Shown piece by piece: positions 44,259 through 57,452 of a stretch of 64,000 nt of DNA (position 1 is the first letter of the stretch; each line of letters opens with the position of its first letter). Source of the DNA: Cyclaneusma minus (lineage: Eukaryota; Ascomycota; Leotiomycetes; Marthamycetales; Marthamycetaceae); the NCBI GenBank assembly GCA_037179335.1, contig JAKZHN010000006.1:930001-994000 (forward strand). The letters run 5' to 3'. Made by a program: the position numbers and the translations under genes. A model generated the notes under the pieces. It did no database searches and was not told the DNA's origin. It was given only the letters and a program-made list of their open reading frames with translations.

Positions 44259-45235
44259 AGGGCTCTGATAGCCCACAGACGAGTCTGTACAGGGCGCACA
44301 AGCAGTAGGTTGACAAGTTCCCAATCAAGCAACAATCATCAACGACTGAGGATGAAAAAAAGCCGGAGATTAGGGGCTCGGAGCTGGTGTATTGAATACC
44401 TACCTATCTTGGCGGTTGGGACTTGGCACTACTGTCTACAAACCGTGGGGCCTGCGACCTTCTGGAACTCGAAATCTAAGTTTGGTATTACGGTTTCGTC
44501 TGGAAAGTTATAACAATGAGACCATTGTTTTTGTAATCTCCAGAAAATTTGCGACATATTGGTGTGCAATTCGTATTTCTGTCGACGTGCGACAAAACTC
44601 GTTTTTTAAAAGGTTATATGCTATAGTTGCTCAGTTAGGTCTAGCGCGTTGACCCATAACATTCGGTATACGAATATTGGTACTGCCAGTGCTAACCATA
44701 TCGGTGGGCGGTGGTCGAAATGGAAGGAAATTCTGGAATCGACAGAAGGGTAGAGAGTTGACAGAGGTCAGAGACCCCCGAGAGTGACAGACTCTTTCCG
44801 TCCCACTGTAGTCTGTACCTCTCACAAAGTTGCTAAGAACGCCAATTGAACGACAGAAACCTGGTGCGAGAGCATGTATTTGTTGAGAAGAAGCTGCTTA
44901 TATATATCCTCCTTCCACCGTCCAGAATATATATCACCGTTCTATATGACCACCGCCAATATGCCCCAAAACGCCACAATGCATAATATACAAGATGCAA
45001 GACTCATTCGTTCGGGGCTGTGCCGCCTCCGTGACGAGGCAATGGGAAAATGCAACGCCTATGCTGCGCCAGTCGTATGCTCGATTTCCGTGGATATCAT
45101 ACGCATGCCCAATGCAAGAAAGCAAAATCCAGACAGGTCCGATGCAGACCTTCCTCTTCAACTCATCTTCGCACTGGAAGAAGACCTATCCCCTTTCTTC
45201 TTTCTGATATATACACCCCCTTGAAGGCACCGAAT
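44259..45235. other. Convergent intergenic region
   Basis: About 980 bp between two converging genes. Contains the MITE-end-like motif gtcgacgtgcgacaaaac near 44580 in an AT-rich patch. No gene is supported; frames on both strands around 44930-45230 are short and mutually overlapping. Confidence 0.45.
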
Positions 45236-47379
45236 CTAGTCTTGCACCTGGCCATAACTGCTCATTCTACTCCCACCGGCACCATGCCACTGGTCACCTG
45301 CCCACAGCGGTCGGCTCTGCTCACTGGCCTCTTGGCCTCGTACTAATGCTCCCTCATGCCACCGTCTGTGCCAAGCCACGGGCACGCCCAGTACCTTCCC
45401 TATAGGGGTTACCACTGCCCACCAAATCTTCGATATTCTTCCAGCGCCCATCCTACTTCCCACGTCTTGTATGTTCGCGTTGATTTTCGAAAAAGAGTCG
45501 TAAAAAGGAGAGCCGCCATTTTCGGGATCGTCGTTGTTTGCGTGGCCATTCTCGGCCTTGTTGAGAGGAGAGAAACCCTTGGAGCGGCTGCGGCCGCAGC
45601 AAGAAGAGCATGATTTGTGCGCGTCGGTGCAGAAGATGGCGGTTCCGGCGATGGCCAGGAGGATGAGGAAGAGGATCATCGGTGTGAAGTCCGAGTCGTA
45701 GAGTTCGGCGTGCGCGGCTTTCCAGACCTTAGGTGGGATTAGCTTATGTTCGGATGAAAGCAAGCAAGCATGCCTAGAGATCAAGGGATAATAGTGCAAG
45801 TAGGGACTTACACTTGACTGGCCAGAATCCATTGCCCTTGTCGCACCTAGCTGCTCGCCTCCTGAAGACAAACCAACGACTCGGACAAAGGGTAGGTCGC
45901 CGTCGAGAGCGATTCTGGTTTCGAAGCCGGTTCGCTGAACCACTGCTGTGTCATGCCATTCCTCCTCGCCAGCGTCTTCACGTTCCGCACGTTGTAACAT
46001 CCAGCTCCTAACCTCGGTTGCGCCGTTCCAGGAAACATACGCATGACCATCTGCGATCTCAATATCCGGCGGAGTCTGAGGGTAGCCGGTCCAGTTGCCC
46101 TTGGAAGTTCTATAACTCTGCGCATCACCGCTATTGAAAGTGCTTGCCGCACACCAATGGATATCGCACAAAGCAGTTCCATTCCGGTCGAATTCGGTAT
46201 GAGCGCCATTGACACCGTAGCCCACGAGCACATTGCCGTTGGGCAACACTTGAACACTTCCCTGGGATCGGGATACGAATTGCTGCGGGTTGATAAATTC
46301 GCCGATCAACTCCATCGTCATGTCGTCGAAGTTTGGCTTTACCCACATGCCTCGCGAGTACTTTTTGACGTAGTTGGAATCCTCGGCTCCGTTGTCGAAG
46401 ATGGTGATAGTCGTGTAGTTATCATGCCAACGAGCGTGATGCTGGTACATGTTGTTGGTGGCCTCACCTCCCGAAAGGTCCTTGAAGCTGTTGCGCTTGC
46501 CTCCAATAACCCAAAGAATGTCACCCGAAGTGCCGTCAATGTATGTCACAGTTCGCATATAGCGGCTGGAAACCAGGTAGTTGCCCTTGTCGTCTTTCTC
46601 GATGCTGTTGATGTGGAACCAATCCCAGGGATTGTTACGGTCTCCGTCTCGGCCGACCAGGTGGTAGCTGTCGGTGAAATCGTAGTGCTGAGATGCTCGC
46701 CATTCAAACAAAAGCTCGCCAGTCTCGAGGTCGATCTCCTGAACAATACCCTCCCAGATCCATCCATATGGGCTTCTTCCCACTGATGTAAGATCGGCCG
46801 GAACAATCTCGTAAACTGTCAATAACCCAGTGTTTTGGTCGGTGATCAGAAACTCGTGGAGATCGGCGTCAAGTCCATTGGCAGCGTTGATTTCTTTCAC
46901 AATCTCATATTTGTGGTTCATCTGGCGAATAGGTCGTTAGCCCCTTAATTTCATAGCTCCTCTTTTGGTTGCTTCATTACCATATAGTAGGTCCCGGCAC
47001 CATGACCTCTCACACCGTCGTCTCCAGCCCAGAATGTCAGGTAGGTTTCGCCCTTGTATTCTTGCACCGACAATTGATAGTTCTGGCTGTAACCATCCAA
47101 AGTCCAAACCAGCTCTCCTTGCCAATCCAATATCATGGGGTTTGCTTTGTTCACGCGGTTCCCCCGAGGACTTATGAAAACCAAGCTGCCGTCGTTGCAT
47201 ACCGGATCATCGAGGAGGACATTGTAGCGAGGACTCAGGTGATGAGAGGAGATGTAGTGTTTGGTGGGATATATGCCATAGACGCCTTTATCGTATGCTT
47301 CCGCATTCAGTTCCGGCTGGACGACATAGGCCGAGACGAGACTGGCGCCATAGATAAAAGGGAGCGCGAAGGAAAGCAT
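45236..47379 (-). CDS. Arylsulfotransferase (ASST) family membrane protein
   Basis: Three exons on the minus strand: 47379-46981, 46921-45812 and 45727-45236, giving 666 aa; introns are 59 and 84 nt. The N-terminus MLSFALPFIYGASLVSAYV is a signal peptide. The ectodomain is the beta-propeller of the ASST/ASST-like family: SPRGNRVNKANPMILDWQGE, YLTFWAGDDG, DLHEFLITDQNTGLLTVYE, WFHINSIEKDDKGNYLVSSR, RDTVTYIDG-like WVIGGKRNSFKDL and NMYQHHARWHDNYTTITIFD. A transmembrane helix lies near the start of exon 3 (TPMILFLILLAIAGTAIFC), followed by a Cys-rich turn and a cytosolic tail. The protein is probably in the secretory pathway or plasma membrane. Bacterial ASST moves sulfate between phenols; the catalytic role of the fungal branch is not established, so only family and topology are claimed. 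Confidence 0.9.
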
Positions 47380-50300
47380 TAGGAGACCTCTTCATCGGGC
47401 GCACAGCTCGATGAGACGTCGCAAAAAGGACGCAAAGACGCGAGACCGCCGGCGGGATGAAAAGAAGTAGGAGGATAAATTATTACAAGAAGAAAGTGGT
47501 ATAAGGAGCGTAGTGATTAGACACAGTCGGCGACAGTCCTGTGGGGAGATGTAGAGACTCGGAATGGGCGTCAATGAGGAATAACAGATATCAGGGCTGG
47601 CAGCAGCAGATCACGACGACATGGCCGTGGCAGGGGAGAACGGGGGTGGACGAAATTGTGGACAGGGTGACGAATGATTCGTACACGGATTGGCTGGCTG
47701 CTTGATGGAGCTCGTGGGCAGTGGGGATGGGTGTTCGCGGAGGTTGACTGTGGAGTCGTGCGTCGGCTGGATTATTTTTTCTAAAGGAGAACCCTTTTCT
47801 GTGTGAGACGGCAGTGTGACACTTCGCAGTCGGGGCGCTCAAGAGGGAGTGCAAGGCTTGTTCGCGGGGGGCGGAGGTTCAGGAGAGCGAACAGGTCACA
47901 GACTTCCACAGGCCCTCAGAAGCTCATCCTCTCAGGGCTCGAAAGCTTGTCGCCAGGCGGTCAAACAGGCGCCTCTGATGCTGGTTCGTACATGTAACAT
48001 AGCTTCGTAAGTGCCAAGACTTCTGCGAGTCGCAGAATGCCTGTCCGACTCCCTGCCGACCCTATCGCAGACCCACCCCCATCCGAGAGTGCGAGGCCGG
48101 TCGACGATCGCGGGGACCACTAAAAGTCACGATGCTGACGTCTGAAGCCGACAAAGACATCAATGTTGAGGCTGAGGGCGACGGTGTATTGCAATGAAGT
48201 TCAGTGGGCTGAGCTAGCATCGACGACATATGTTGAACGCGTCTGTGGACGCGCGCAAGGCGGCGGCTAAGTGTCCTTCCTAACCCCAACACTGACCTCG
48301 TGGTACAGGAGTGCTCCACGATGCAGCGCCCCCAAAATAGGGCTTCTGGTGTCACTCCCAGCAGAGGCATCATCGACGTTCTCCAGATACCTCAAGTGTA
48401 TGAGACACAAGATCGACAGAGCCAGCCAAAACTGCGTCTGTTTCGATTCACGCGTGCCTATTTTTATTGAAATTTGTCGCCATGTTCACCGCTCATATAA
48501 AATTTAAATAACCAATCTTCCCGCGCCCTTGGCACATCCAAATTCCCATGATCTACATTGATGTTTCATCTGGCAGTTTTTGATTTCCGGATCGCCAAGA
48601 TCTCCAAATCCAATAAATAATATATTTTGCCCTTCTCCAGTCTCCAGATTGTGCCAGTTCAATATTTGAACTGCTACAATGAGCAGTACATACATACATG
48701 TATACATGTGTCTTCCCCAGCGATCATCATAGGATTCTGATATGTCCCCAAAGTCGCCAATTCCAGAGCCGCGGACACTATACCACTATAGCCTAGCGTC
48801 TTTACATGTAGCCTCGCATATGACGCGCAATTCGATGCCACACCCCCCTGTCCCTTGCAGGCCACACCAAACTAGAGCATCATTTTACGTGCGAATTTAT
48901 CGATGGCTGAAACCGCTGGCCCCTCTGTTTCGGCAGCGCGAAACGAGCTGTCCAAGTTTCACCGCGACTTCACCTTGACGTCTTCGATTCTCCCTTATTC
49001 CTTGCACAAGTATTGTGCTTTATTCTGCGCATTTCAGTTTATACAAAAGTCTCTGTCTGGTATCGAGCGTTCAACACCAGACCAGACCACTTTGCCTGAA
49101 TCTCGTTTTGGCAAGTTTAGCGAGCTCCCCGCAACTTCAAACATCAGCTGTTGCCCTTCTTCTTCATCTCAGCCTTACGTCAACCACCACGAGCACGACG
49201 CCTACCCAAGTATCGTGATAAGTCCCAGCCTTGTGTGGTATTGCAGTCGAATGGTCCATGATACTGTTTGAGAAGATAAGTATCTGTATATCGCATTCCA
49301 TGAGCCTCGCTAGAGCACCTTGTCAGCATCTCTGCTGGCTGCTGGATGACTCCATCCCGAGTTTATGACCCACTGGAAACATCTGTAAGCAAGCAATTAG
49401 AAAATATGAGCAGAAGTCAATGGCATGCTATCCCATCTTCCTTGCACCTGAAGTGGAAATTCCAGTCGTTCTGCTTGTACCTTCAAGTAGGGGTCATATC
49501 CGATCTCGCCAAACTTCAATCAGCCTCAGCCTCGTGGCATCGATGAGGTTGAGCCAGGCCCCGTGGGAGACCGCGCGGTGAATAGATTTGACGGCGACGA
49601 TCTCTCTACATATTCGCCCATTGCCGTTGACAACGAAAACGAGGCACCAGAATACCAGCTCACTTCCGGTCAAGTCAGGCTGGCTGGCAAATACGTGCGC
49701 ATTTGAGCACAGAACAGTCCCGGATATCGTCAAGCTGGCAAGTGGCAAACTGCTCTCTCCGTTCCAGCCTTCTGCACCTCTGATATCATCACCCACCCCG
49801 GCCTCTTCCAGCGGCTCCAGATAAGAAACCCAGATAGAAGAGGGTGTTGGTTGGTGTCTGGTCCACGTGCCCCAAAACCTCACCTTCCTGATATCGTCCA
49901 TGTTTCAAGAAACCTGTTTGCTGTTCTGCCGCGGCACCCCAAATAATGAGGGGAAGCTCTAGGCCATGTCACAAGCTATCGTTGCCCTAATTGATATTAG
50001 TCTCATCAGTCGGACCGCGAAATCGACCTAGATAAAGAGTCATTTTTATCGGGGAAATGGCTGGTGGTGGCAAAGATTCGCGGACGAGAAATTGCCTAAA
50101 TATGAAGGGTCGGGGTTCAGGAGACTAATGTGGTCGCCGTTCTTGGCTGACCTTGCACTCACCGATCGGCGATAGGAAGGGACCGTGATGGAGAAACACC
50201 ACTGTTAAAAGCTTGATATCCAACTGGCCGACGATCAAGCAGAAACCAAGCCTGCCAACCTTGAAGTTTCAGGGGTGAGTGGCGGGCTTGGCTTTTGCTT

Positions 50301-50838
50301 GTCGCCGTTGGGGACTGCGGTAAGGCTGGTGAGTCCCAGGGGTAGAAAGGTTAAACGCGCGAAGATTGTTCTACACGTGGAAGGATTTGGTTGACTATTT
50401 GGTGATGTGGAAACATGCCGAGAGCGCCGGAGAAATAGTCGTTTTGTAAAAGTTTGGCGTAGAAGACGCTCATATTGTTCTAATCATAGGAGCTCGGAAG
50501 TCCGAGTCGCGGGCATTAGTCTGCGTCGTCTGGTGTAGATTGGATAGCGGCCATATTATTGATGGCAATTGATGGCAAAGAACTAAGCCAGAGTCATTCA
50601 AGCGTCTATTCCCGGTACTCCTTGTACAAGACATAGGCTGATCCCTAGGCCCGTGAGATAATGCACCGTATACATCTCGGGTACGTCTTCGGTTCAATAT
50701 GAAGCCAACAAGAGAAATGCCACCATGAAAACCCGCCAGCCATGCAATGCAATGCAAAACAAAACACTCTCATCCGGGGTATCTCGATCAAAGCAATGGC
50801 CCCTTGAAGTACCGCTTTATCGTGCATCAGACATCACA
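47380..50838. other. 3.4-kb gene-free interval
   Basis: Holds the promoter of the ASST-family gene (47.4-47.9 kb) and the 3' flank of the MFS gene. A minus-strand frame at 49494-49901 (136 codons, ATG start, MDDIRKVRFWGTWTRHQ) is the best open frame here, but it has no recognised domain, repeat or splice context and I leave it unassigned. Nothing else stands out. Confidence 0.45.
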
Positions 50839-53038
50839 CTATCGCAGTCCCCCAGCCCCCTCCATCCCCGCCTGTGAAATACTTTGCCTCCTATGCGCCT
50901 CCTTCTCCATTGTCCCCACATCCTCCATCTCCCCGGTCATCAATGGCTCCGCACTACTACTCGCACTCGGCCCATCGGTAAACCTCGCCTGTCTACTCAT
51001 CAGTCTCACATTTTCCTCCCCTGCGTCGCCCTCGTCGCCCTCCCCTTCCAGGAAAATCTCATGCCCAGAACCCTCATATACCTGCGTAGCAGCAACGCAC
51101 CCCGCAACAGCCACAGCAGCTGTGCCCCACCAAGGAAGTCCAACCACCCCCTTTTCGAGTCCAATCTGGTACCACCAGCCGGCGACCGCAGGACCGATGG
51201 TGCGAGAACCAGCAGAGACGGACTGTCCTAGCCCGTGAATCGTCCCCAGCACACTGGGATGAGGACTGCAATTATTCAACAAAATAATCGTCGCCGGCAG
51301 CGCGAAAGTTCTAGCAATGACCTGGAAAAACAGCACAAACACAATGCCAAACCAGATCAAGAAGCCTGAGGCTTGTTCAGGGGGCGCAGTTGTGGAAGGA
51401 AGGACTGCGAGGTAGGGCGCGAAGAAGTAGGCGACGGGGAAGAGGAGCAGGAAATAGCGGAAGGAGAGAATAGTGCCTAGACGCGCGTGTACGACGGGAT
51501 AGAGGAAGAGTTGCAGGCTCATTCCTAAGACGCCAATGATGGCGGTTGCAAAGCCGACTGTAGACGATGGGAAGCCGAGACCGCCGGTGAAGGAGAAGAC
51601 GCCGCGGGCCATGATATCGCGGGCCAGTTTAATGGCAGGGTTCTTGCTTTCTTCGGTGGTGGAAGGGGTCGCTGTGGCGGGGTTGAAGCGAGGAGATGAT
51701 AGTAAAATATTCCAGAGGTTGTTGAAGGCGCCCATGTGAAAATCGAACATGGCGCCCGTGATGAGCGTCATGATCACGTTACGGGTCCAGACGCGACGGA
51801 AGGGAAGGCGTTTCTTGCCGCGAGTGGGCAAATGCTTTACTTCCTCTTGTGGACGGAACTCCTGGAATTCTATCGCGGGAGCGGTGTTGGATGCTTCCAG
51901 CATTGCGTAGTCATACGAAGTGGCTCCGGGTTTGGACCAATGTAAGACTTCGCTGACACGTTGGCTAATGTAGAGACCGTAGTCGAAGCGCCCCTTTCTG
52001 GATTCGAGAGTCTGAAATAGGGGTCAATACAACAATACCATGGGATAAGAGGACTGACATATGAGACTAAAAGAAAAGAAAACTCACTTCTTCGAGCAGA
52101 AAGAATACCAGGGCTCCAGTAAAGAATAGAAATACGGAGCAGGTTACACTGGGTAGGGCATAAGGGTATTTGTTAAGCCAAGACAGAGAGAGAAAAGCGT
52201 TGGGTCCGAAAACGTGAGGGTACAACTCCGTTGGCTCAGCTAGGAGACCACCCATAACTATTCAAGTTGTCAGTCAAAGAGCTTCTCCCCGGGACCAAAT
52301 AATTCTCTCACCTGGACCGAGCAAGGCTGCTACATTAAACGACAAAGGCAATAGGAGAAATGCACGTGACAGGAACTTTTTTTCTTTCACGATCTCTGCA
52401 ATCATAGTTCGTCTGAGATTTATGTCAGTTTCGCAGCTCGTTCGATCTCTACAACACAAGTATAGGGAGGCTTCTACCCACATTATACCCACAGTTCCAT
52501 TAATACCGCCGCCGAACACCCTCCAGAAGACGGCTTGATAGAAAGTGGTGGCAAATCCATAGCCAACCATAGAAACGCCGGTCCCAATCAAGCCAATGAG
52601 CAGAACACTTTTCCTTCCTCCCCAGTGCGCGTCAGCAACCTTTCCCCAAATAATGGCAGTTGCAACCTGAGAAGCCGTGTAACTGGCCTGCAACATGCCG
52701 GCCTGGGACGAAATAGCACCGTCGCTCAGATCCAAGTCAAAACTCCGCAACTGATGGAAAGCGTAAGCCTGCAGGGCCGACACCTGCAAAAAATCAAACA
52801 GCCGGCTCAGGAACAAAATGGCCAGCTGCGACTTTCGAGGAAGGCTCATCCACGTGACCTGGGTCGGGGCCGATTTCTCAGGCGGTGGTGGCGGCGGCAG
52901 TCCGGGGCTGGCGTCGTCGACGTTGGTCGCAAACTCACGGGGCGGCTGCAGAGAAAAGCGGCCATGACTTGGGGTTTTGGGGGTTTTGGGACCGTCGGGG
53001 CCGAACTGCTTGGAGCGCTGGCGAACGTGCAAGGCCAT
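50839..53038 (-). CDS. MFS transporter (zinc-induced-facilitator/YCR023C-like branch)
   Basis: Four exons on the minus strand: 53038-52482, 52412-52312, 52257-52088 and 52011-50839, giving 666 aa; introns are 69, 54 and 76 nt. The first splice joins GINGTVGI to IRTMIAEIVKEKKFLSRAF, the conserved loop of this MFS branch. Motifs: WGKVADAHWGGRKSVLLIGL (loop 2-3 signature, DxxGGR-like), GVFSFTGGLGFPSSTVGFAT and GTIHGLGQSVSAGSRTIGPA in the second half; about twelve helices can be picked out. Long disordered ends are cytosolic; the C-terminal tail is acidic. Relatives are plant zinc-induced facilitator-like carriers and fungal YCR023C-type proteins, usually vacuolar or plasma-membrane, with mostly unknown substrates. 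The ATG at 53038 (MALHVRQRSKQ) is preferred; an in-frame ATG 32 codons upstream is possible. Confidence 0.88.
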
Positions 53039-55385
53039 CTCGGGATCCTGTTTTCTGTCGCCTGGGGCCTGGCAAGTTATGCGCGACTTGCGATCATTAT
53101 GGAGGAAGTCGAACGAGAGTTGCGACAGCTGCATCTTTTTTGCTACCGCAGCATTTGTAGCGGAACTTGGGCCAGGACTGGTTGCCGACTGCGTCAGTGC
53201 TGTCTCGACTGTCGAATCAGGGAGAGTATGCTGGGACCACTATGCTGGACCCGATATTCCAGCGTCCCTGTCGTCGCTTTCGCGCTGCTATCCTGGCGGC
53301 GGAGATTTCGATGTCTGGCGGGCTACGGCGGCACCTTTTTCGTTGGAACAGCGTCGGGAGAGAAGGGAGAGGTTGACAGGATCGCGCGAAGATTAAGATG
53401 AGCAGTCTGCGGGTGGAGACACATCGGTTTGACCACTCTTCACCACTGCTCCGGTGACTTCGAGACTTGGCGACTGGAGAATACAGGAAAGCAGGGAAGT
53501 CGGACCCGGTCCAGTCGTTTGATAGCATTGAAAAAATAGCAGTGTCTGGGTCTCTGGGACAGTCTCTGTTCCCGTGCGGGGCCACATATAAAAAGAGGGA
53601 GTCTCTTGATGGCACGCCGCGAATGCAGCTCATTGCGGATGGTGGCGCTTTGGCTTGCGCGGCATGCGCGGTGGAGCTTACTTTAGCCGTGTTGCAAATG
53701 CTTCTTCTGATCTGATTATTCCTCGGTACATGTAATAATAACGGGCATTCCTGTTTCCTGCCGCCACTCGGCTAAGTACGAGTCAATGCCATGAATTGAA
53801 GCAATGGCCAACAGTACTGCAGCAGATGTCGCCAGAGCAGTCGCCAAGCGTCTGAGTCTGATATGTGGTGCGTTCTGTCTCAGCGGGGGGCTTCCATCAC
53901 AAGGCTGAGACGAGCGACACTCGTCCATTGCATCACCAGACTGGAAGCGAGTAAGACTCGCAATGATACATGTATGTGGTTGAATGGATGGGGAAGCATG
54001 CGTCATGCAGCGCTCATGCGAGATACATGTGATTCTTCAAGTCGTGTAACTGGCCCCAATAAGAACAGGAGCCGCCGTCGGGCGTGACCTCGAGAGCAGA
54101 CGATGTGTTTGGAATCCGAAAAGAGAAGGTGATGGGGGAGGTTTGGAGGACATGGCCAGGATCTGCAGGGCTGTCGGGTGAAAGAGTCCCGCTGTATTCA
54201 AAACATCAAATGTTGTCGCCGGACATCGAAATAAGAATAGCATTAGCAGCGTTTATGTGTGTTGCTCGTGCAAAGACACGCGGCCTGGTGCACAAATATT
54301 AAGGTTAAAGGTGGCACGCTAGACGACTAAGCACATGCCGCCAGCCGCTCGTCCTATGTTTGGCCCTGATGCCGCTGGGGCTTCGCCGGCTTTGAGTTGA
54401 CAGCGAGAGCTAAATAGCTGCACTGCTACTACCTTAGGCTTCCCGCGAAGGTTCAGGACATCCCGCTTCTTCCAAGCTGCCGGAATACGTGGTGCATATG
54501 TCCACCTTCAATGTTGAGGCGCGTTGCACCAGGAAGTCCCAATCAGGAACGCTGCCGATCTGACTATGTGGATGCATTCCCAGAAGAGTAAATTATTCTT
54601 GGCCCAGAGTTGATCATAATCAGATCTCTACTGACACGCCTCCCCCCTGCACTGTAGTCTCCCCACAAAGCCGCGCAACATACTCCGAGCGTATAATAAT
54701 GCCAAGCTTTCGGCCATGGCAAGCCGACGGACATCTGTGCCAGACACCGATCGATGCCAGCATCCGTCCCCCATCTCAAACAAGGGATTACGACGTGCCT
54801 GCGGCGAGCATGACGCACTGCTACTGGTAAAAGCTGTGCAAATTCCATCAGTAATGCCCCTGATCTTCGTCCCGTATTGCCTTTTCGGCAACATGTATTA
54901 CGCTTCTTAGACAGACTGCTGGCCTCTCCCTCCCCTTTTGGTGCCGGCCATCCCCCTTCGAGACTCAGTTTCGGAGACTCGTCACCTGGGCCGGCCATTC
55001 CCACTCTCAGACCAAGCTTTCTCGCCCTCTCTTGCAGTTCCAACTTCGAACCATCGTTCTAGCGCTTCCTCCACATCCATTGAACTTGGACCCAGCTCCC
55101 CTCCAGTGGGTCCAACTCCTTATTCCCCAAGTAGTTTATTTAGAAACTCGTCCCTCCTTCAAAGTTCTGTCACAACATTGAACTCCTCTCTCTCGCTCTT
55201 GATCTTCACATCCTCCCCATTCCAGTTGCTTGAGACCTTTTGCCCATTTCGCCAACTCTCACGTCACTCCTTAAGCGGCCAAGGTCCATCTATCCTTCAG
55301 TCGAGAATCTGCAACTCTTCACCCAAACCTTCCACTCGCGACACCACGACCCTTAAACCTCTTCGGATTTTGATTATCTGCAAAG
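53039..55385. other. 2.3-kb interval between divergent genes
   Basis: Contains the promoters of the MFS gene (minus) and of the sulfotransferase-family gene (plus). The 480 bp before 55386 are C/T-rich, as in a fungal 5' leader. Frames here are short and overlap on both strands; none is supported as a gene. Confidence 0.5.
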
Positions 55386-56352
55386 ATGGCTTACTCCGCG
55401 ACTTATACCCCAAGACCCGTCACCGACATCTTCACCAACGACACCAGCATCAACCGACGGGAATGCAAACGTGTGGTACCCATGAAGGTCCTCGTCCTCG
55501 GACTTGGAAGAACAGGAACAGCTTGTGAGTTTTGGCAGAAGTCAGATTTTGGATACTTGAGGCTAACGTCTGTTCTAAAGCTATGCGAGCCGCGCTCAAG
55601 GAGCTGGGCTATGTCGATACCTACCACATGATGTCCGCCTCGATTGAGAACCCTCCAGACTGCCTGATGTGGCAAGATGCCTTTGCTGCCAAGTACGAAG
55701 GCAAAGGCAAGTTCGACCGAAAGGACTGGGACCAGCTCTTGGGACATTGTCAGGTGAGATGCTCCGCCCAAGAAATTCCATCTCCTGCAGTAGCTGACTT
55801 CGGTCTCAGGCCGTCTGTGACTGGCCTGCCATTGCCTTCGCCAAGGAACTCATCGAAGCTTACCCCAACGCAAAAGTCGTCCTCACCAACCGCGACGTCG
55901 ACAGCTGGCACGCATCCACCATGAAGACCGTCTACTGGCGCGTCTGCGACCCCGAGCTCCGTCTCGTCTCCAACTTCAGCTGGGCTGCCGGCATGTACTA
56001 CCCCATGCTCAAGAAGTTCTTCGACACCTTCTTCGAGGGCGACTTCCCCAACCGCGGCAAAGAGGCCTTCAAGCGCCACTACGAAGAAGTCCGCAGCCTG
56101 GTGCCTCCCGAACGTCTCCTCGAGTACTCGGTCAAGGACGGCTGGGGACCTCTCTGCGAGTTCTTGGGCGAGGAGATTCCGTACAACTCCTTCCCGAATG
56201 TCAACGACAACCGCAACTTCATCTCCCGCTCCAAGCGTCGCAACAGGATGCAGATGCTGAACGTGGCCATGCAGACCATCATTGTCGGCTCGACCATTGC
56301 GCTCGGTGGCATGTTCGCTCTCCGTGCTTTCCATCGCTTCTCCCGTAAATAG
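55386..56352 (+). CDS. Sulfotransferase-family P-loop protein with C-terminal membrane helix
   Basis: Three exons, 55386-55524, 55581-55753 and 55810-56352, giving 284 aa; introns are 56 nt each. The P-loop-like PAPS-binding motif KVLVLGLGRTGTASMRAALK spans the first splice junction, and the second nucleotide-binding block KVVLTNRDVDSWHAST follows at about residue 130. These and GWGPLCEFLGEEIPYNSFPN near the end are typical of the fungal and bacterial Sulfotransfer_4 group, often labelled P-loop NTPase. The C-terminus has a hydrophobic helix (TIIVGSTIALGGMFALRAFH), so the protein is probably tail-anchored. Sulfate transfer from PAPS is the expected activity by family, but the acceptor is unknown. 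Confidence 0.88.
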
Positions 56353-57032
56353 ACGGTCTCTCGTTGATTCTCATTCTTGTTTACTGGGTCGTCGGGTTTA
56401 ATGACAAATGGTTCGGGCGTCTGGTGGGGCAGTTGGGTATCCTCGTTCGAAAGAACTTTCCAAAAAGTCGTCGCAATATTGACGCAGGCTACACGGTTTA
56501 CAGGTGTCTTGGGTCTTGGGTCTTGGGTCTTGTGGGAACTTGACGCCGTCTGGGGTACGAGTGTCTGTTAGTACATACATATGGGTCAGAAGAGACTGTA
56601 CATAGGTTGGGATCCACTCGTTTTCTGGAGGCTCGCACATCGCAGCGCCCCAATATGAACCAAAGATTTCAAAACGAGGCCTGTTTTGGTACATGGAGGT
56701 AAAAAATGTGAATGATGAATGTACTTACCGATGTCGAAGCACTCCATCTCGCCAGGAATGTCATTGCATGAAGTCATTCCCAGCTGTCGCCGTAGTCTTC
56801 ATGCCGTTGTCGACTAACCAGTCCCGCCAGTGTGGTCACTGGACATTACCGTCCGCGCCGCTCGCCACCATTCCAGAGCCCTTCCCCCCACCAGTAATCG
56901 AATCCTCAAAACACCAAATATCATCCATTACCCAAATGACACCCCCCATCGCAACACCCCCTCGATACATCGCGCAGAGAAAGGGCGGCGTACGTCGTTG
57001 AAGCGAACCAATCACATCGAGTTATCCCTCAC
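56353..57032. other. Intergenic region with a short cttgggt repeat
   Basis: About 680 bp, 3' flank on both sides. A short tandem of cttgggt (about four units) occurs at 56508-56532. No gene is seen. Confidence 0.45.
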
Positions 57033-57452
57033 TCACTGATCTTTCTTTTTCTCATCCACTCCCGGCACAGCCTGAAGTCTGAAAGCACTTTCATTTCTCT
57101 CCTGTCGCATCGCTCCCTGACCGCCGATCAGCGCTTTGTCCGCCTTCACCTCCCCAGTCCTTGCGGCCCTCGTTGGCGAGTTCAAAACCTCCCAAGGCAC
57201 CGGACTCTCCTGAGCCATACCGCCCATACGCTGCCAACCCCAGACCTCCTCCGTATCATCTTTCTCTTCCGAGCTCCAGAGGAACTCGAGGATATTGGAG
57301 CACCAGGCGCTCATCTTCCTCACGGTCGGAGAAGTGGAGAGAGATTGGAGGGAGGTGGAGAGAGAGGCTGGTGCGGTCGCCGGGCCAGCAGCGTCAGCGT
57401 CAGTGTCAGCGTGAGAGAGAGAAGCGCAGGTGGTGTCGATTTGGAGATGCAT
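57033..57452 (-). CDS. Small hypothetical protein
   Basis: A single open frame of 139 aa starting MHLQIDTTCASLSHADTD. It is Ala/Ser-rich at the start, then has SAWCSNILEFLWSSEEKDD and WGWQRMGGMAQESPVPWEVL, and ends with a charged KKKDQ. I do not recognise the family. The amino-acid composition and length make it more gene-like than the other short frames around, and the upstream 90 bp could be a leader. No signal peptide or membrane helix is visible. Confidence 0.4.
   Translation of the reverse strand: MHLQIDTTCASLSHADTDADAAGPATAPASLSTSLQSLSTSPTVRKMSAWCSNILEFLWSSEEKDDTEEVWGWQRMGGMAQESPVPWEVLNSPTRAARTGEVKADKALIGGQGAMRQERNESAFRLQAVPGVDEKKKDQ

Noticed and set aside
49494..49901. 136-codon minus-strand frame starting MDDIRKVRFW
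   Set aside because: It has an ATG and plausible texture but no homology I recognise and no support from context; kept only as a note in the intergenic entry.
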